From Candidatus Polarisedimenticolia bacterium (GTDB lineage Bacteria; Acidobacteriota; Polarisedimenticolia; Gp22-AA2; AA152): a stretch of DNA of 64,000 nucleotides. Under the pieces are notes generated by a model that worked only from the letters and a program-made list of their open reading frames with translations, did not search any database and had not been told where the DNA came from. The stretch spans positions 1-64,000 of the forward strand of contig DASYRE010000007.1 of the NCBI GenBank assembly GCA_036004685.1, in the 5' to 3' direction. This document shows, piece by piece, positions 25,674-35,395 of this stretch. Every line of letters starts with the position of its first letter. Within the stretch, counting starts at the first letter, position 1. The position numbers and the translations under genes were made by a program.

Positions 25674-26462
25674 TCAGAAGATGTAGACCGGAGTTCCGAC
25701 CTTTACGGCGTGAAAGACGGCGTCGAGATCCTTCGCGCCCAACCGGACGCAGCCGTGGGTCACCGACATGCCGAGCGACCGCTCGTAGAGGGTTCCGTGG
25801 ATCAGGTAGCCGTCTCCCAGGTCCATGGCGTAGGCTCCCAGCTCGTCGGGAGCGAGGCGCTCGGAGCTTTTCTTGGGCAGGTCCTCCCCCTCCTCGATGA
25901 ACGCCCAGTCGGGCTTGATCCAGACCGGCCGGACGACCTTCTTCTGGATTCGGAACTCGCCCTTCGGAGTGTCGAACGTCCATTCCCGCTTGCGCGGATG
26001 GTCGGGAAGGAAACGGCCGCTTCCCGTGGAGCAGATCGCCTCGCGCAGGACCTTGCCCTCGCGCATCAGAAACAACCGGTTGACGCCGGTGTCGATAAGG
26101 AGGTACGTCCCTCGGGGGGCGAGCGCCGCGATCCGTTTCTTCAGATCGTCACGCTTCTCCTGCAGATTTCGCGGCTTGCGGGGCCGGGGCGGGCGCGCGA
26201 CGGCGGGCGGCTCGGGAGGAGGCTGCTCGCGCGAAGGCTCTTCGACCGCGGGGGGCTCCTGGGCCGGCGGCGGCTGTTCCTGGGGAAGATCGGGCGATGG
26301 GGGGGGCGGGTTTGGCGCCGGCTCGTCCTGAGGAGGGGGAGCCGGGGGAGGCCGGTCCTCCTCCTGCATCAATCCGGGCGCCGCGGACGCCCGCAGAAAC
26401 CCCAGGACGAGCGCGGCGCTCAGGCCGAGAACCGCCACGGTGCCAGCGCGCCGGATCACCAT
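25674..26462 (-). CDS. L,D-transpeptidase (YkuD domain) with Pro/Glu-rich spacer
   Basis: 262 residues: signal/anchor helix (about 6-27), a long Pro/Glu/Gln-rich spacer (about 33-95), a short basic helix, and a YkuD domain (about 118-262). The active site is complete: IHGTLYERSLGMSVTHGCVRL, with catalytic His and Cys in HGCVRL. It would cross-link peptidoglycan stems at diaminopimelate or attach proteins to them. The spacer could let the domain reach the wall from the membrane. Its start overlaps the stop of the preceding transpeptidase gene by 7 nt. Confidence 0.9.
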   Translation of the reverse strand: MVIRRAGTVAVLGLSAALVLGFLRASAAPGLMQEEDRPPPAPPPQDEPAPNPPPPSPDLPQEQPPPAQEPPAVEEPSREQPPPEPPAVARPPRPRKPRNLQEKRDDLKKRIAALAPRGTYLLIDTGVNRLFLMREGKVLREAICSTGSGRFLPDHPRKREWTFDTPKGEFRIQKKVVRPVWIKPDWAFIEEGEDLPKKSSERLAPDELGAYAMDLGDGYLIHGTLYERSLGMSVTHGCVRLGAKDLDAVFHAVKVGTPVYIF

Positions 26463-27613
26463 GAATCCTCCGAATCGCGGGGGTTGTACCCGACGATGGC
26501 GACGGAGGTGCCGATCCTCGCCAACCGGAACAGCTCGTTCATCTCCGAATTGGTGAGCGCCACACACCCCTTCGTCCAATCCTGGTCCCGTCCTCCCTCT
26601 CCGTGGATTTCGATGAGCCCTCCCGGATCGGCCCCCTTGGGGATCGAGCCTTGCCGCCTGGCCTGCTCGAAGCGCCGGCGGTCCTGTTCGTTGGGATAGT
26701 CGAGCAGAAAGGCCCGGTAATACCGGGTCTGTCCGGGGCCGCGAATCTGCTGGATTCGGTACAGCCCTTCAGGGGTGGCGTCATCCCCCGCCCGGAGCTT
26801 GCGCTCCATCCCTCCCAGTCCGATGTCGACGGTATAGGTGCCGGCTCTCTTGCCGCTGCGATAGACGGTGAGGCGCCGGCGGAGCTTGTCGACCACGAAA
26901 GAGACCCCTCCGGAGCGACTTCGGCGGACCGCCTCGTCGACCCACTTTCTCCAGGACGGGATGTCGGGATGCGAGGTGTACCGGACCATGGAAGAAAGCA
27001 GGAGCTGCTCCGCCTGGCGGATGCGCTGCGTGCCGCTCTGCGCCGCCTGGAGCGCAGCCGGGTAGTCCTTGTTCTTCATCCTCACCTCGGCCACTTCCAG
27101 ATCGACGGCCGCCCCCACCAGCAAGCGGGAAACCTGCGGATCCTTCGGGGCCACGAAGCGCTTGATTTCGCGGGATCGATCCAGGAGATCGCGCAGCGCC
27201 GCCAGCTCCGAGGCGGTGTCGCTCTGGCTCTTCTGCCGCCGGTCTCCGGCCAGCTTCATGGCCCGGACCGCCATGAACCTCGACTGCTCGGCAAGCGAGA
27301 TGGTGGCCCGGTAATCCCGGCGAAAGGCGAGGCGCGAAGACTCCATGACCTCGCTGCGTTGCGCGCGGCGCAGGTCCTGTTCCGCCTGCTTCAGCTCGTC
27401 GGCCGCGTAGCGGCCGGCCTCGGCGCGCCGGGCGCGCTCCACCGCAGTCCGGGCAGCGGCCAGGATGGCGACGGGAGGCTTTTCACAAGCGACGAGGAGA
27501 AGGAGGGAAAGCGCGGCGGCCACAGCAAGAAAACCCCGGCGGGTCCGCCAAGCCGGGGCGGATCCGCCGGGATTCGATTTCGACGGCTCGGGGCGTCTGC
27601 TATTTCTTGGCAC
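26456..27613 (-). CDS. Lipoprotein with DUF4398-like region fused to an L,D-transpeptidase domain
   Basis: 385 residues. An RR-containing signal with lipobox LLLVAC (Cys about residue 43) leads into a helical DUF4398-like region (about 48-200; Ala/Arg/Glu-rich, e.g. AADELKQAEQDLRRAQR), then a YkuD domain with FVVDKLRRRLTVYRSGKRAG and the active site IEIHGEGGRDQDWTKGCVAL. The start is a GTG at 27613, overlapping the preceding DUF4398 gene by 14 nt; no better start exists before the signal peptide. The neighbour upstream is a stand-alone DUF4398 lipoprotein, so this gene looks like a fusion of the same module to a cross-linking enzyme. Confidence 0.85.
   Translation of the reverse strand: MPRNSRRPEPSKSNPGGSAPAWRTRRGFLAVAAALSLLLLVACEKPPVAILAAARTAVERARRAEAGRYAADELKQAEQDLRRAQRSEVMESSRLAFRRDYRATISLAEQSRFMAVRAMKLAGDRRQKSQSDTASELAALRDLLDRSREIKRFVAPKDPQVSRLLVGAAVDLEVAEVRMKNKDYPAALQAAQSGTQRIRQAEQLLLSSMVRYTSHPDIPSWRKWVDEAVRRSRSGGVSFVVDKLRRRLTVYRSGKRAGTYTVDIGLGGMERKLRAGDDATPEGLYRIQQIRGPGQTRYYRAFLLDYPNEQDRRRFEQARRQGSIPKGADPGGLIEIHGEGGRDQDWTKGCVALTNSEMNELFRLARIGTSVAIVGYNPRDSEDSW
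27531..27572 (-). other. Strong hairpin with U-tract inside the start of the transpeptidase gene
   Basis: Arms 27536-27550 and 27558-27572 pair over 15 bp with one mismatch around a 7-nt loop; the minus strand continues GTTTTCTT. It looks like an intrinsic terminator but lies within the first codons of the downstream gene (about codons 14-27), so it may attenuate transcription between the DUF4398 gene and the transpeptidases. Confidence 0.55.
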
Positions 27614-28199
27614 CAGACCGTGTCGCGGCAGCCTGGGCGATCTGATCGCTGATGCTCGTGGCCTTTTCTTTGACCGAATTGGCCTTGTCCCTGGCGGTCA
27701 TGTAGTCGTTGCTGCTCATGGCCGTCTGGGCCTCGCTGAGGGTGGCCGCCAGCCCATCCAGGTCCTGCTGGAAGAGAGCCAGATCCGCCTTCGTGTCCTT
27801 GCCCTTCGGGGCCCCGGCAAGGGCCGTCTTGGCGCTCTCGAGGGCGGTCGTAGCGTCGTTGATGGCGGTGGTGGCCTCGTTCTTGGCCGTCTCCATGTTC
27901 GTCGCGGCGGCTTCCTTCGCCTTCTCCGCGTCCGCCTTGGCCGTGTTGGCCAGCTCCTTCGCCTTGTCGTAGTTCTTGAACATCTTCTGCGACTGAGCGT
28001 CGATTTCGGCCTGGGCAGCGTTGATGCTGCTCTCGGCGGCCTGATACTCCGCGCTGGCGTACTTGTCGGCCTGGGCGGTCTTCGCGTCTTCCAGGGCAGC
28101 CTTCGCGCCATCCATCTCCGCTTGCGGAGGCTTGCCGCAGGCGATCACGGTCGCCAGCGCCACCACGAGCACAGCCATTCCAAGCCAAGACCGTTTCAT
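27600..28199 (-). CDS. DUF4398-like helical lipoprotein
   Basis: 199 residues: signal peptide with lipobox VIAC (Cys about residue 21), then an almost entirely helical Ala/Lys/Glu/Asp-rich chain with heptad-like spacing (e.g. AKAALEDAKTAQADKYASAE, ANTAKADAEKAKEAAATNME). It ends in TRSGAKK. Such lipoproteins are predicted to sit in the outer membrane as rods. A basic C-terminus recalls Lpp, but there is no direct evidence of peptidoglycan attachment. It has an AGGAGGG ribosome site and a strong upstream promoter, and is the first gene before two L,D-transpeptidases. Confidence 0.8.
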   Translation of the reverse strand: MKRSWLGMAVLVVALATVIACGKPPQAEMDGAKAALEDAKTAQADKYASAEYQAAESSINAAQAEIDAQSQKMFKNYDKAKELANTAKADAEKAKEAAATNMETAKNEATTAINDATTALESAKTALAGAPKGKDTKADLALFQQDLDGLAATLSEAQTAMSSNDYMTARDKANSVKEKATSISDQIAQAAATRSGAKK

Positions 28200-28450
28200 C
28201 GGTTTCCCTCCTGTGACGTTTGGAATCCCCAGCGGCGCGTCTACGCCTCCGGCACGCAACATGAACGCGCGAATCAGCCTTCCGCGGAACGTGTTTCGGG
28301 CACCACCTCCCTCACACCGAGGTCCATTCGACTCGGTCGGTCCTGGCGCTCCGCGGCACGACAGCCTGGAGCGGGCGGGGGCCATCCCGGAGGAACCTCC
28401 AGACCGGCCCATCGGGACTTGGCCGACCCAACCCTGCGAAAAGGATGCGT

Positions 28451-28477
28451 ATTATAGCAGAAATGAATTCCCGTCAA
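28451..28477 (-). promoter_or_regulatory. Promoter and long leader of the DUF4398/L,D-transpeptidase operon
   Basis: On the minus strand TTGACG (28472-28477), 15 bp, then a perfect TATAAT (28451-28456) preceded by TGC. The leader to ATG 28199 is about 245 nt, long for a bacterial 5' UTR. The gap 28200-28571 contains no gene; I could not match the leader to a known riboswitch. Confidence 0.65.
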
Positions 28478-28571
28478 GATTGCCCCCCGGGAGGGGGCTG
28501 ATTCCCGCGCCGGACGCCGAGATTCTCTTTGGGATCAAGAGATTGCATTCGCCAGCCTGAAGCCCTGGGAC

Positions 28572-30095
<1,524 letters not shown>

Positions 30096-30117
30096 TCAGC
30101 CGCGGCTTTTCTTCGGC

Positions 30118-30792
30118 TCAACGCTTCTTGAGAAGGACGCCGCTGTAGAAGAAAGCCGCCGACGCGCCCCCCAGGAGAGGGCCGATCCAATAGACGAGAT
30201 GGTTGTTCCAATGCCCGGAGGCCATGGCGGGGCCGAAGGCCCGGGCGGGATTCATGGCGGCCCCGGTCAGCGCTCCGCCCATGAGGATGTCGGCGCAGAC
30301 CATCAGACCGATCCCGAAACCGGCGATCTTGGGGGCCCGCTCGTCGACGGCGGTGGCCCATACGGCGAAAACCAGGAGAAAGGTCAGGACCGCTTCGATG
30401 AAGATGCCGGCTCCGGCCGAGACGCCAGGGTCGAGATCCGGGGTTCCCAGGGCGCGCGCCTGCCAGACGTGCGGCGCGAACATCATCCGGAGGAAAAAGC
30501 CTCCCAGGGCGGCCCCGACGAGCTGCGAGACGATGTAGGAGATCCCCGTCCGGCGGTCCATCCTCCCCGTCATCATGAACCCGAAGGTGACCGCCGGGTT
30601 GAGGTGCCCGCCGGAGAGATTCATCGTGCCGCTCACGGCGACGGACAGCGCCAGCCCGTGGGCGATGGCGATTCCCAGCAGACCCAGGCCTCGCCCCGTG
30701 AGCTCGTCCTGGCAGATGGAGCCCGCACCGATGAAGATCAAGATGAACGTGCCGATGGCTTCCGCGACAAAGGCTTTCATGGAATCCTGCAT
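30118..30792 (-). CDS. MIP family channel (aquaporin)
   Basis: A 224-residue, six-helix channel. Both half-helix motifs are present: SGGHLNPAVTFGFM (first NPA) and GAAMNPARAFGPAM (second NPA), with the Arg of the selectivity filter after the second. It would conduct water or small neutral solutes. Length and the absence of the extra glycerol-facilitator loop favour an aquaporin. GGAGG lies 4 nt before ATG 30792; a second in-frame ATG at 30780 is possible. Confidence 0.9.
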   Translation of the reverse strand: MQDSMKAFVAEAIGTFILIFIGAGSICQDELTGRGLGLLGIAIAHGLALSVAVSGTMNLSGGHLNPAVTFGFMMTGRMDRRTGISYIVSQLVGAALGGFFLRMMFAPHVWQARALGTPDLDPGVSAGAGIFIEAVLTFLLVFAVWATAVDERAPKIAGFGIGLMVCADILMGGALTGAAMNPARAFGPAMASGHWNNHLVYWIGPLLGGASAAFFYSGVLLKKR

Positions 30793-30951
30793 GGAACCTC
30801 CACCGACGGCCAAGGGTAAGGGAAGGAATGGGCGTCCTTCTCCGGGCGTTCCATCCCGGAAACGGCCAATAGGGTGTCTTAAGGAGGGCGCGCTGTCAAC
30901 GCCGATCCGGCCGCAGGGGCCGGGGGGAAGGAAGTCAGGAGGGCGGATGGG

Positions 30952-32172
30952 TCAGTGGGCGCTGCGCTCCAGGAATCTCTCGGCATCGAGGGCGGCCATA
31001 CATCCCGTCCCCGCGGCGGTGATGGCCTGCCGGTAGACGTGATCCGCGACGTCTCCGGCGGCGAAGACGCCGGGGACGCTGGTGGAGGTCCCGCCGAGGG
31101 TCACGAGATAGCCGTTCGCGTCCATCTCCAGCTGTTCGCGGAAAATGCGGGAGTTGGGAACGTGGCCGATCGCCACGAACACTCCGTCGCACCTCACCTC
31201 GCTGATCGCCCCGGTCTTCAAATTGCGGAGCACGGCGCGCTCGACTTTCCCTCGAGCCGGATCCCAGATCTCCTCGATGACCGAGTCCCAGACGAAGGAG
31301 ATCTTCGGGTTCTTGAAGGCCTTCTCCTGCATGATCTTGGAGGCCCGCAGCTTGTCGCGGCGATGGATGACCGACACCTTGGAGGCGAACTTCGTGAGAA
31401 AAACAGCCTCCTCCATGGCGGAATCTCCTCCGCCCACCACCAGGATTTCCTTCCCCTTGAAGAAGAAGCCGTCGCAGGTAGCGCACGTGGAGACGCCGTG
31501 CCCGATGAGCTTCCTTTCCGACTCCAGCCCGAGCAGGCGGGCGTCGGCGCCGGTCGCCACGATAAGGCTGCGGGTGCGGTAGGTCTCGCCATCGATAGTG
31601 AGGGACAAGGGAGAGGTCTTGAGATCCGCGGCGGTCGCGTCCCCGGTGACGAAACGGGCGCCGAAGCGCTGCGCTTGCGCGCGCATCTGTCCGATGAGCT
31701 CCGGCCCGAGGATGCCGGTGGGGAATCCGGGGAAGTTCTCCACTTCCGTGGTCATCGTGAGCTGCCCTCCCGCGGCCCTCCCCTCCACCACGAGGGGCTG
31801 CAGATTCGCCCGGGCGGTGTAGATGGCGGCCGTGAGGCCGGCCGAGCCCGATCCCAGGATGATCACGCTCTCGATCATCTCCGCCCCCCGGCTCTCGTCG
31901 GCCTCCCGCCGGTCCGAGAGCCCCAGCAGCGGATCCAGCTTGCCGTCTCGGTCCAGCGCCCGCAAGTCGTCATACCCTCCGATTCCCGTTCCGTCGATGA
32001 AGATCTGCGGAGCCGTCTTCCTGCCGCCGGAGCGCTGGCGCATTTCGAGCTCCAGATCGGGGGCTCCGTCCACGGCGATTTCCTCGAACGCCACCCCTTT
32101 GGACAGGAGAAGCGCCTTCGCTTGCCCGCAAAACCCGCAATATTTTCTTGTGTAGATCGTCACTTCCGGCAT
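30952..32172 (-). CDS. Glutaredoxin-thioredoxin reductase fusion protein
   Basis: 406 residues. Residues 1-83 are a glutaredoxin: active site YCGFC (Cys12/Cys15), the cis-Pro loop TAPQIFIDG and GGYDDL. A charged 15-residue linker leads to a complete thioredoxin reductase from about residue 99: FAD motif ILGSGSAGLTAAIYTARA, the redox CATC (Cys230/Cys233), the NADPH motif VVGGGDSAMEEA, and the C-terminal VFAAGDVADHVYRQ. A single uninterrupted frame covers both. The reductase could reduce its own tethered glutaredoxin with NADPH, without glutathione. Its ribosome site is unremarkable. It is divergent from the molybdopterin gene. Confidence 0.92.
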   Translation of the reverse strand: MPEVTIYTRKYCGFCGQAKALLLSKGVAFEEIAVDGAPDLELEMRQRSGGRKTAPQIFIDGTGIGGYDDLRALDRDGKLDPLLGLSDRREADESRGAEMIESVIILGSGSAGLTAAIYTARANLQPLVVEGRAAGGQLTMTTEVENFPGFPTGILGPELIGQMRAQAQRFGARFVTGDATAADLKTSPLSLTIDGETYRTRSLIVATGADARLLGLESERKLIGHGVSTCATCDGFFFKGKEILVVGGGDSAMEEAVFLTKFASKVSVIHRRDKLRASKIMQEKAFKNPKISFVWDSVIEEIWDPARGKVERAVLRNLKTGAISEVRCDGVFVAIGHVPNSRIFREQLEMDANGYLVTLGGTSTSVPGVFAAGDVADHVYRQAITAAGTGCMAALDAERFLERSAH

Positions 32173-32332
32173 GCGCGGCCCTCCGTGCGCGGAACTGCCC
32201 GGCGCCGATTCGGGGCGCTATTCTAGCATGGCCCGGTGAAACCCTTTTCTTGGCGGAGCGTTCGGGCGCTTTCCTTCTTGAGATGCCGGCCACCCCCGCG
32301 GAGGTTCTCACCGGCCCTTGTGCGGCGAGCCG

Positions 32333-32362
32333 TTGACACGCGGCGCCACCGGTCCCCATAAT
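32333..32362 (+). promoter_or_regulatory. Promoter of the molybdopterin oxidoreductase gene
   Basis: TTGACA (32333-32338), 18 bp, CATAAT (32357-32362), 33 bp before ATG 32395. The -35 is a perfect match and the -10 matches five of six. Confidence 0.65.
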
Positions 32363-32394
32363 CCCCTTCCTCCCCATCGGAATCGGAGCATTCG

Positions 32395-32991
32395 ATGAAT
32401 GACGAACGCTCGGGAACGGCCAAGACCCCGAAGGATCGCCTTCCTCCGCGCCAGGCGCGCACCTTGAAGTGGCCGGTTCTCACCTATGGCGACGTTCCGC
32501 GGATCGATCGGCGGGACTGGCGCTTCCGGCTCTTCGGTCGGGTACGACAGGAGATTTCGCTGACCTGGGAGGAATTCGGCGCCCTGCCACGGGTGGAGTG
32601 GGTCTCGGACGTCCACTGCGTGACCCGCTGGAGCCGCTTCGATAATCGCTGGGGGGGAGTTTCCTCCCGGGAGCTCGTCCGCCTCGCCGAGCCCGAGCCT
32701 GCCGCCCGGTTCGTGATGGTCCACGGGTACGGCGATTACACCACCAATCTTCCCATCGCGGTCCTGCTTGAGGAGAACGTGCTCTTCGCCACCCATCACG
32801 ACGGAAAGCCGCTGGAGGCGGAGCATGGCGGACCGATGCGGCTCGTCGTCCCGCGCCTCTATTTCTGGAAGAGCGCCAAGTGGGCCAACGGCCTGGAGTT
32901 TATGGACGAGGATCGGCTCGGGCTCTGGGAGCGCAATGGCTATCACCGGCGCGGCGATCCCTGGAAGGAAGAGCGCCACAGTGGCTGGTAG
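32395..32991 (+). CDS. Sulfite oxidase-family molybdopterin-binding protein
   Basis: 198 residues covering the molybdopterin domain of the sulfite oxidase/YuiH type: YGDVPRIDRRDWRFRLFG, then the cofactor Cys in SDVHCVTRWSRFDNRW, then HGYGDYTTNLPIA, then GGPMRLVVPRLYFWKSAKW. There is no Tat signal, so it is probably cytoplasmic; the substrate is unknown. moaA, needed for the cofactor, lies at 49513-50508. It is followed 30 bp later by a small membrane-protein gene. Confidence 0.88.
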   Translation: MNDERSGTAKTPKDRLPPRQARTLKWPVLTYGDVPRIDRRDWRFRLFGRVRQEISLTWEEFGALPRVEWVSDVHCVTRWSRFDNRWGGVSSRELVRLAEPEPAARFVMVHGYGDYTTNLPIAVLLEENVLFATHHDGKPLEAEHGGPMRLVVPRLYFWKSAKWANGLEFMDEDRLGLWERNGYHRRGDPWKEERHSGW

Positions 32992-33021
32992 GCTCTGCGG
33001 CCCGAAGAGGCGTCCCGCGCC

Positions 33022-33531
33022 GTGCTGCAAGGGCTGATCGGTCTCGGCGCCCTGGCCCTCTCGTTGCTCATGGGCCTTTGGATGCAAGGAGTCCGGGAGC
33101 GCCCCGTCTACGATCGTCCCCCCTTTCTGCTGCGTCCTGCCACGCGGCTGCTCTGGGATCCGATCCGGTGGTCGCTCTTCGCGGCCGGCGGAATCCTCCT
33201 GGCCAAGGCCTCCGCCGTAGCCGCGGCGGCGATCGGCCTGATTCTGTTCGGGCTCTGGTCCTGGAAGCGCTATCTCGCGAGCGCCCGCCACCGCCGGCGG
33301 ATGATCCGTGAGGCGTTCGCCCGGGAGAGGAAGCGGGACCCTTCCGCCAGCGATGAGCAGATCTTGGGGCGGATCCTCCATGCCATGCATGGGAGCTGGG
33401 GGGAAGAGCTCATCGACCAGATCGTGGCCGACAACCCGACGCCCGAGGCGGTCGCCGAAATGGTCCTGCGGATGGAGCGCGGCGCCCTTCCCGCGGGATT
33501 CCATCCCGGAAGGATCTTCCGGGGACGCTAA
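33022..33531 (+). CDS. Membrane protein with basic cytosolic domain, unknown
   Basis: 169 residues. Two hydrophobic stretches (about 3-20 and 50-78) precede a basic helical region (SARHRRRMIREAFARERKRD) and an acidic C-terminal segment (EELIDQIVADNPTPEAVAEM). I recognise no family. It follows the molybdopterin gene in the same direction and could be its membrane partner. GTG 33022 is tentative, as no strong ribosome site is visible. Confidence 0.6.
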   Translation: MLQGLIGLGALALSLLMGLWMQGVRERPVYDRPPFLLRPATRLLWDPIRWSLFAAGGILLAKASAVAAAAIGLILFGLWSWKRYLASARHRRRMIREAFARERKRDPSASDEQILGRILHAMHGSWGEELIDQIVADNPTPEAVAEMVLRMERGALPAGFHPGRIFRGR

Positions 33532-33639
33532 TGCCGGGACGCGTTGTCGACAAAGTGGGTCGAGCCGCGCCTTGAACAACGGTATTATGGCTTTGAGTCT
33601 CACGCGCAAGGAGTCCCAAGCTCTCACGGGGTTCGAAGA

Positions 33640-35238
33640 ATGACCGAGAACTTCACGGCCGCCGAGCGGGTTGTCCTCGCCCCGCACTTCACGAATCTCG
33701 ACGGTCCGGTCTTCGCGCTCACGAATCTGCCGGAGGTGGTCAAAGGGGCGCTCTTCGCCCGCTACTCCCGCTCGGCTAAATCGCTGCGTCGGCTTTTCCT
33801 GGACGAGTTCGCCGGCGAGCTTTCCACCACCCCTGCGGGGGCCGCGGCCCCCGGCGCGCCGCACAGGAGCCTGGCGCGAGCCGAAGAACTCTACGATCGC
33901 GTCTTTTTCGAGTATGGCGACGATTCGGTGGCCCAGCTCGGCGGGGTGCATCTGGCCTGCGAGGGGGCTTCGAACATCCTCACGAAGGTCCTCGAGTGGG
34001 GTCGTCTCATGGCCTACCTCGAACAGTCGACGCGCTACGTGCCGTACGACGATCGGCCCGCCGGCCGTTACCGCTTCCATATCCCCGAGGAGCTTCAAGG
34101 CGACCTGCGCGAGCGCTACGTGAGCACCCTCGATGCAGCCTTCGACACCTACAAAACATGGTTGCCGAGGATGCGGGACCACTACACGCGAAGCGTGCCC
34201 AAACAGCCCGAGGAGTCCGACGCGGTCTACCGCATGAGCATCCGGGCCAAAGCCCTTGACACGCTGCGCGGCCTGCTTCCCGCCGCGACCCAATCCAACG
34301 TCGGCATTTACGCGACCGCTCAGGCGTATGAACAGCTGCTCTTGCGCATGCGCGCCCATCCCCTCGAGGAGGTCCGCTGGTACGCGGAGCAGATCCTCAT
34401 CGAGCTGCGCAAAGTCATCCCGGCGTTTCTGCGGCGCGTGGATCTGCCGGAGCGAGGCGCGGCGTGGTCGGACTATCTCACGCGCGCGCGCGAGACGACC
34501 CGTGCGACGGCGAGCCGGCTCCTCGCCTCGATCGAGCCCGAATCCCGGGAGGAAGTGACTCTCACGGACTTCGACCCCGAAGGAGAGACCAAGGTGGTGG
34601 CCGCCGCGCTCTATGCGGCCTCCACGCTGCCCGACGATCAACTGCTCCGGATCGCGCGGCAAATGACCTCGGGGCAGCGTCGCGAGGTGCTCAGCGCCTA
34701 CCTCGGAGAGCGCGCCAACCGGCGACACAAGCCCGGGCGCGCTTTCGAGAGGACCCGCTATCGCTTCGACATCCTCGCCGATTACGGGGCCTTCCGTGAT
34801 CTGCAGCGCCATCGAATCCTGACGCTCGAGTGGCAACCGCTCTCTCCCCGCCTGGGTTACGCGACGCCCGCGGCCATCGAAGAGGCGGGCGCGCTCGACG
34901 ATTGGACGAGTGCGATGGAAGCGTCGGCCAACCTCTACGACGCCATCGCTCGCGCCGGCCTCGGCGAGGTGGCGCCCTACGGTATCGCCATGGCGTACCG
35001 CGTGCGCTTCTACATGGACATGAATGCCCGCGAGGCGATGCACGTGATCGAGCTCAGGACCACGCTGCAGGGTCATCCCGCCTACCGGCGCGTTTGCCAG
35101 CAGATGCACCGCCTCATTGCGGATCAGGCCGGACACCGCGCGATGGCGGACGCGATGCGGTTCACCAATCACTCCGAAGCAGCTCTCGAGCGCCTCGAGG
35201 CCGAACGCACCGCCGAGCGCCGCCGGCACCCGCGCTAA
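33640..35238 (+). CDS. Tandem ThyX-like (FAD-dependent thymidylate synthase family) protein
   Basis: 532 residues made of two ThyX-related domains. The first (about 1-270) has EYGDDSVAQLGGVHLACEGA, and a motif region WGRLMAYLEQSTRY (about 120-133) in which the RHR of ThyX is reduced to a single Arg while the Ser is kept. The second (about 310-532) has FRDLQRHRILTLEWQPLSPR, with RHR at 390-392 but Pro at 400 where the Ser belongs, and NAREAMHVIELRTTLQGHPA, close to the ThyX C-terminus. True ThyX methylates dUMP with folate and FAD and is about 220-250 residues. Double-length proteins like this are usually annotated by family only. Whether this one makes dTMP is uncertain. The ATG at 33640 has a weak ribosome site. 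Confidence 0.8.
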   Translation: MTENFTAAERVVLAPHFTNLDGPVFALTNLPEVVKGALFARYSRSAKSLRRLFLDEFAGELSTTPAGAAAPGAPHRSLARAEELYDRVFFEYGDDSVAQLGGVHLACEGASNILTKVLEWGRLMAYLEQSTRYVPYDDRPAGRYRFHIPEELQGDLRERYVSTLDAAFDTYKTWLPRMRDHYTRSVPKQPEESDAVYRMSIRAKALDTLRGLLPAATQSNVGIYATAQAYEQLLLRMRAHPLEEVRWYAEQILIELRKVIPAFLRRVDLPERGAAWSDYLTRARETTRATASRLLASIEPESREEVTLTDFDPEGETKVVAAALYAASTLPDDQLLRIARQMTSGQRREVLSAYLGERANRRHKPGRAFERTRYRFDILADYGAFRDLQRHRILTLEWQPLSPRLGYATPAAIEEAGALDDWTSAMEASANLYDAIARAGLGEVAPYGIAMAYRVRFYMDMNAREAMHVIELRTTLQGHPAYRRVCQQMHRLIADQAGHRAMADAMRFTNHSEAALERLEAERTAERRRHPR

Positions 35239-35395
35239 GCGAGCAGCGCCCCGGGTGCCGGGGAACTTCAAGGCGGGAATCGTCCGGGCGGCCGCCGCGC
35301 GAGTGCTTGGACGCCCCCCCTGCGGCGAGCCGGTCAGGAGCCCGCCGCTCGAGCAGCCTCGCCGCGCCATCTCGATGAGTCGTCGAAGGCCGTGC

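Noticed and set aside
35249-35263. CCCCGG-GTG-CCGGGG hairpin after the ThyX-like gene as a terminator
   Set aside because: Short stem with a 3-nt loop and no following T-run; too weak to call.
32308-35370. A 1020-codon open minus-strand frame
   Set aside because: It is antisense to the molybdopterin, membrane and ThyX-like genes, is rich in Gly/Arg/His/Pro and shows no domain; long shadow frames are normal at this GC content.
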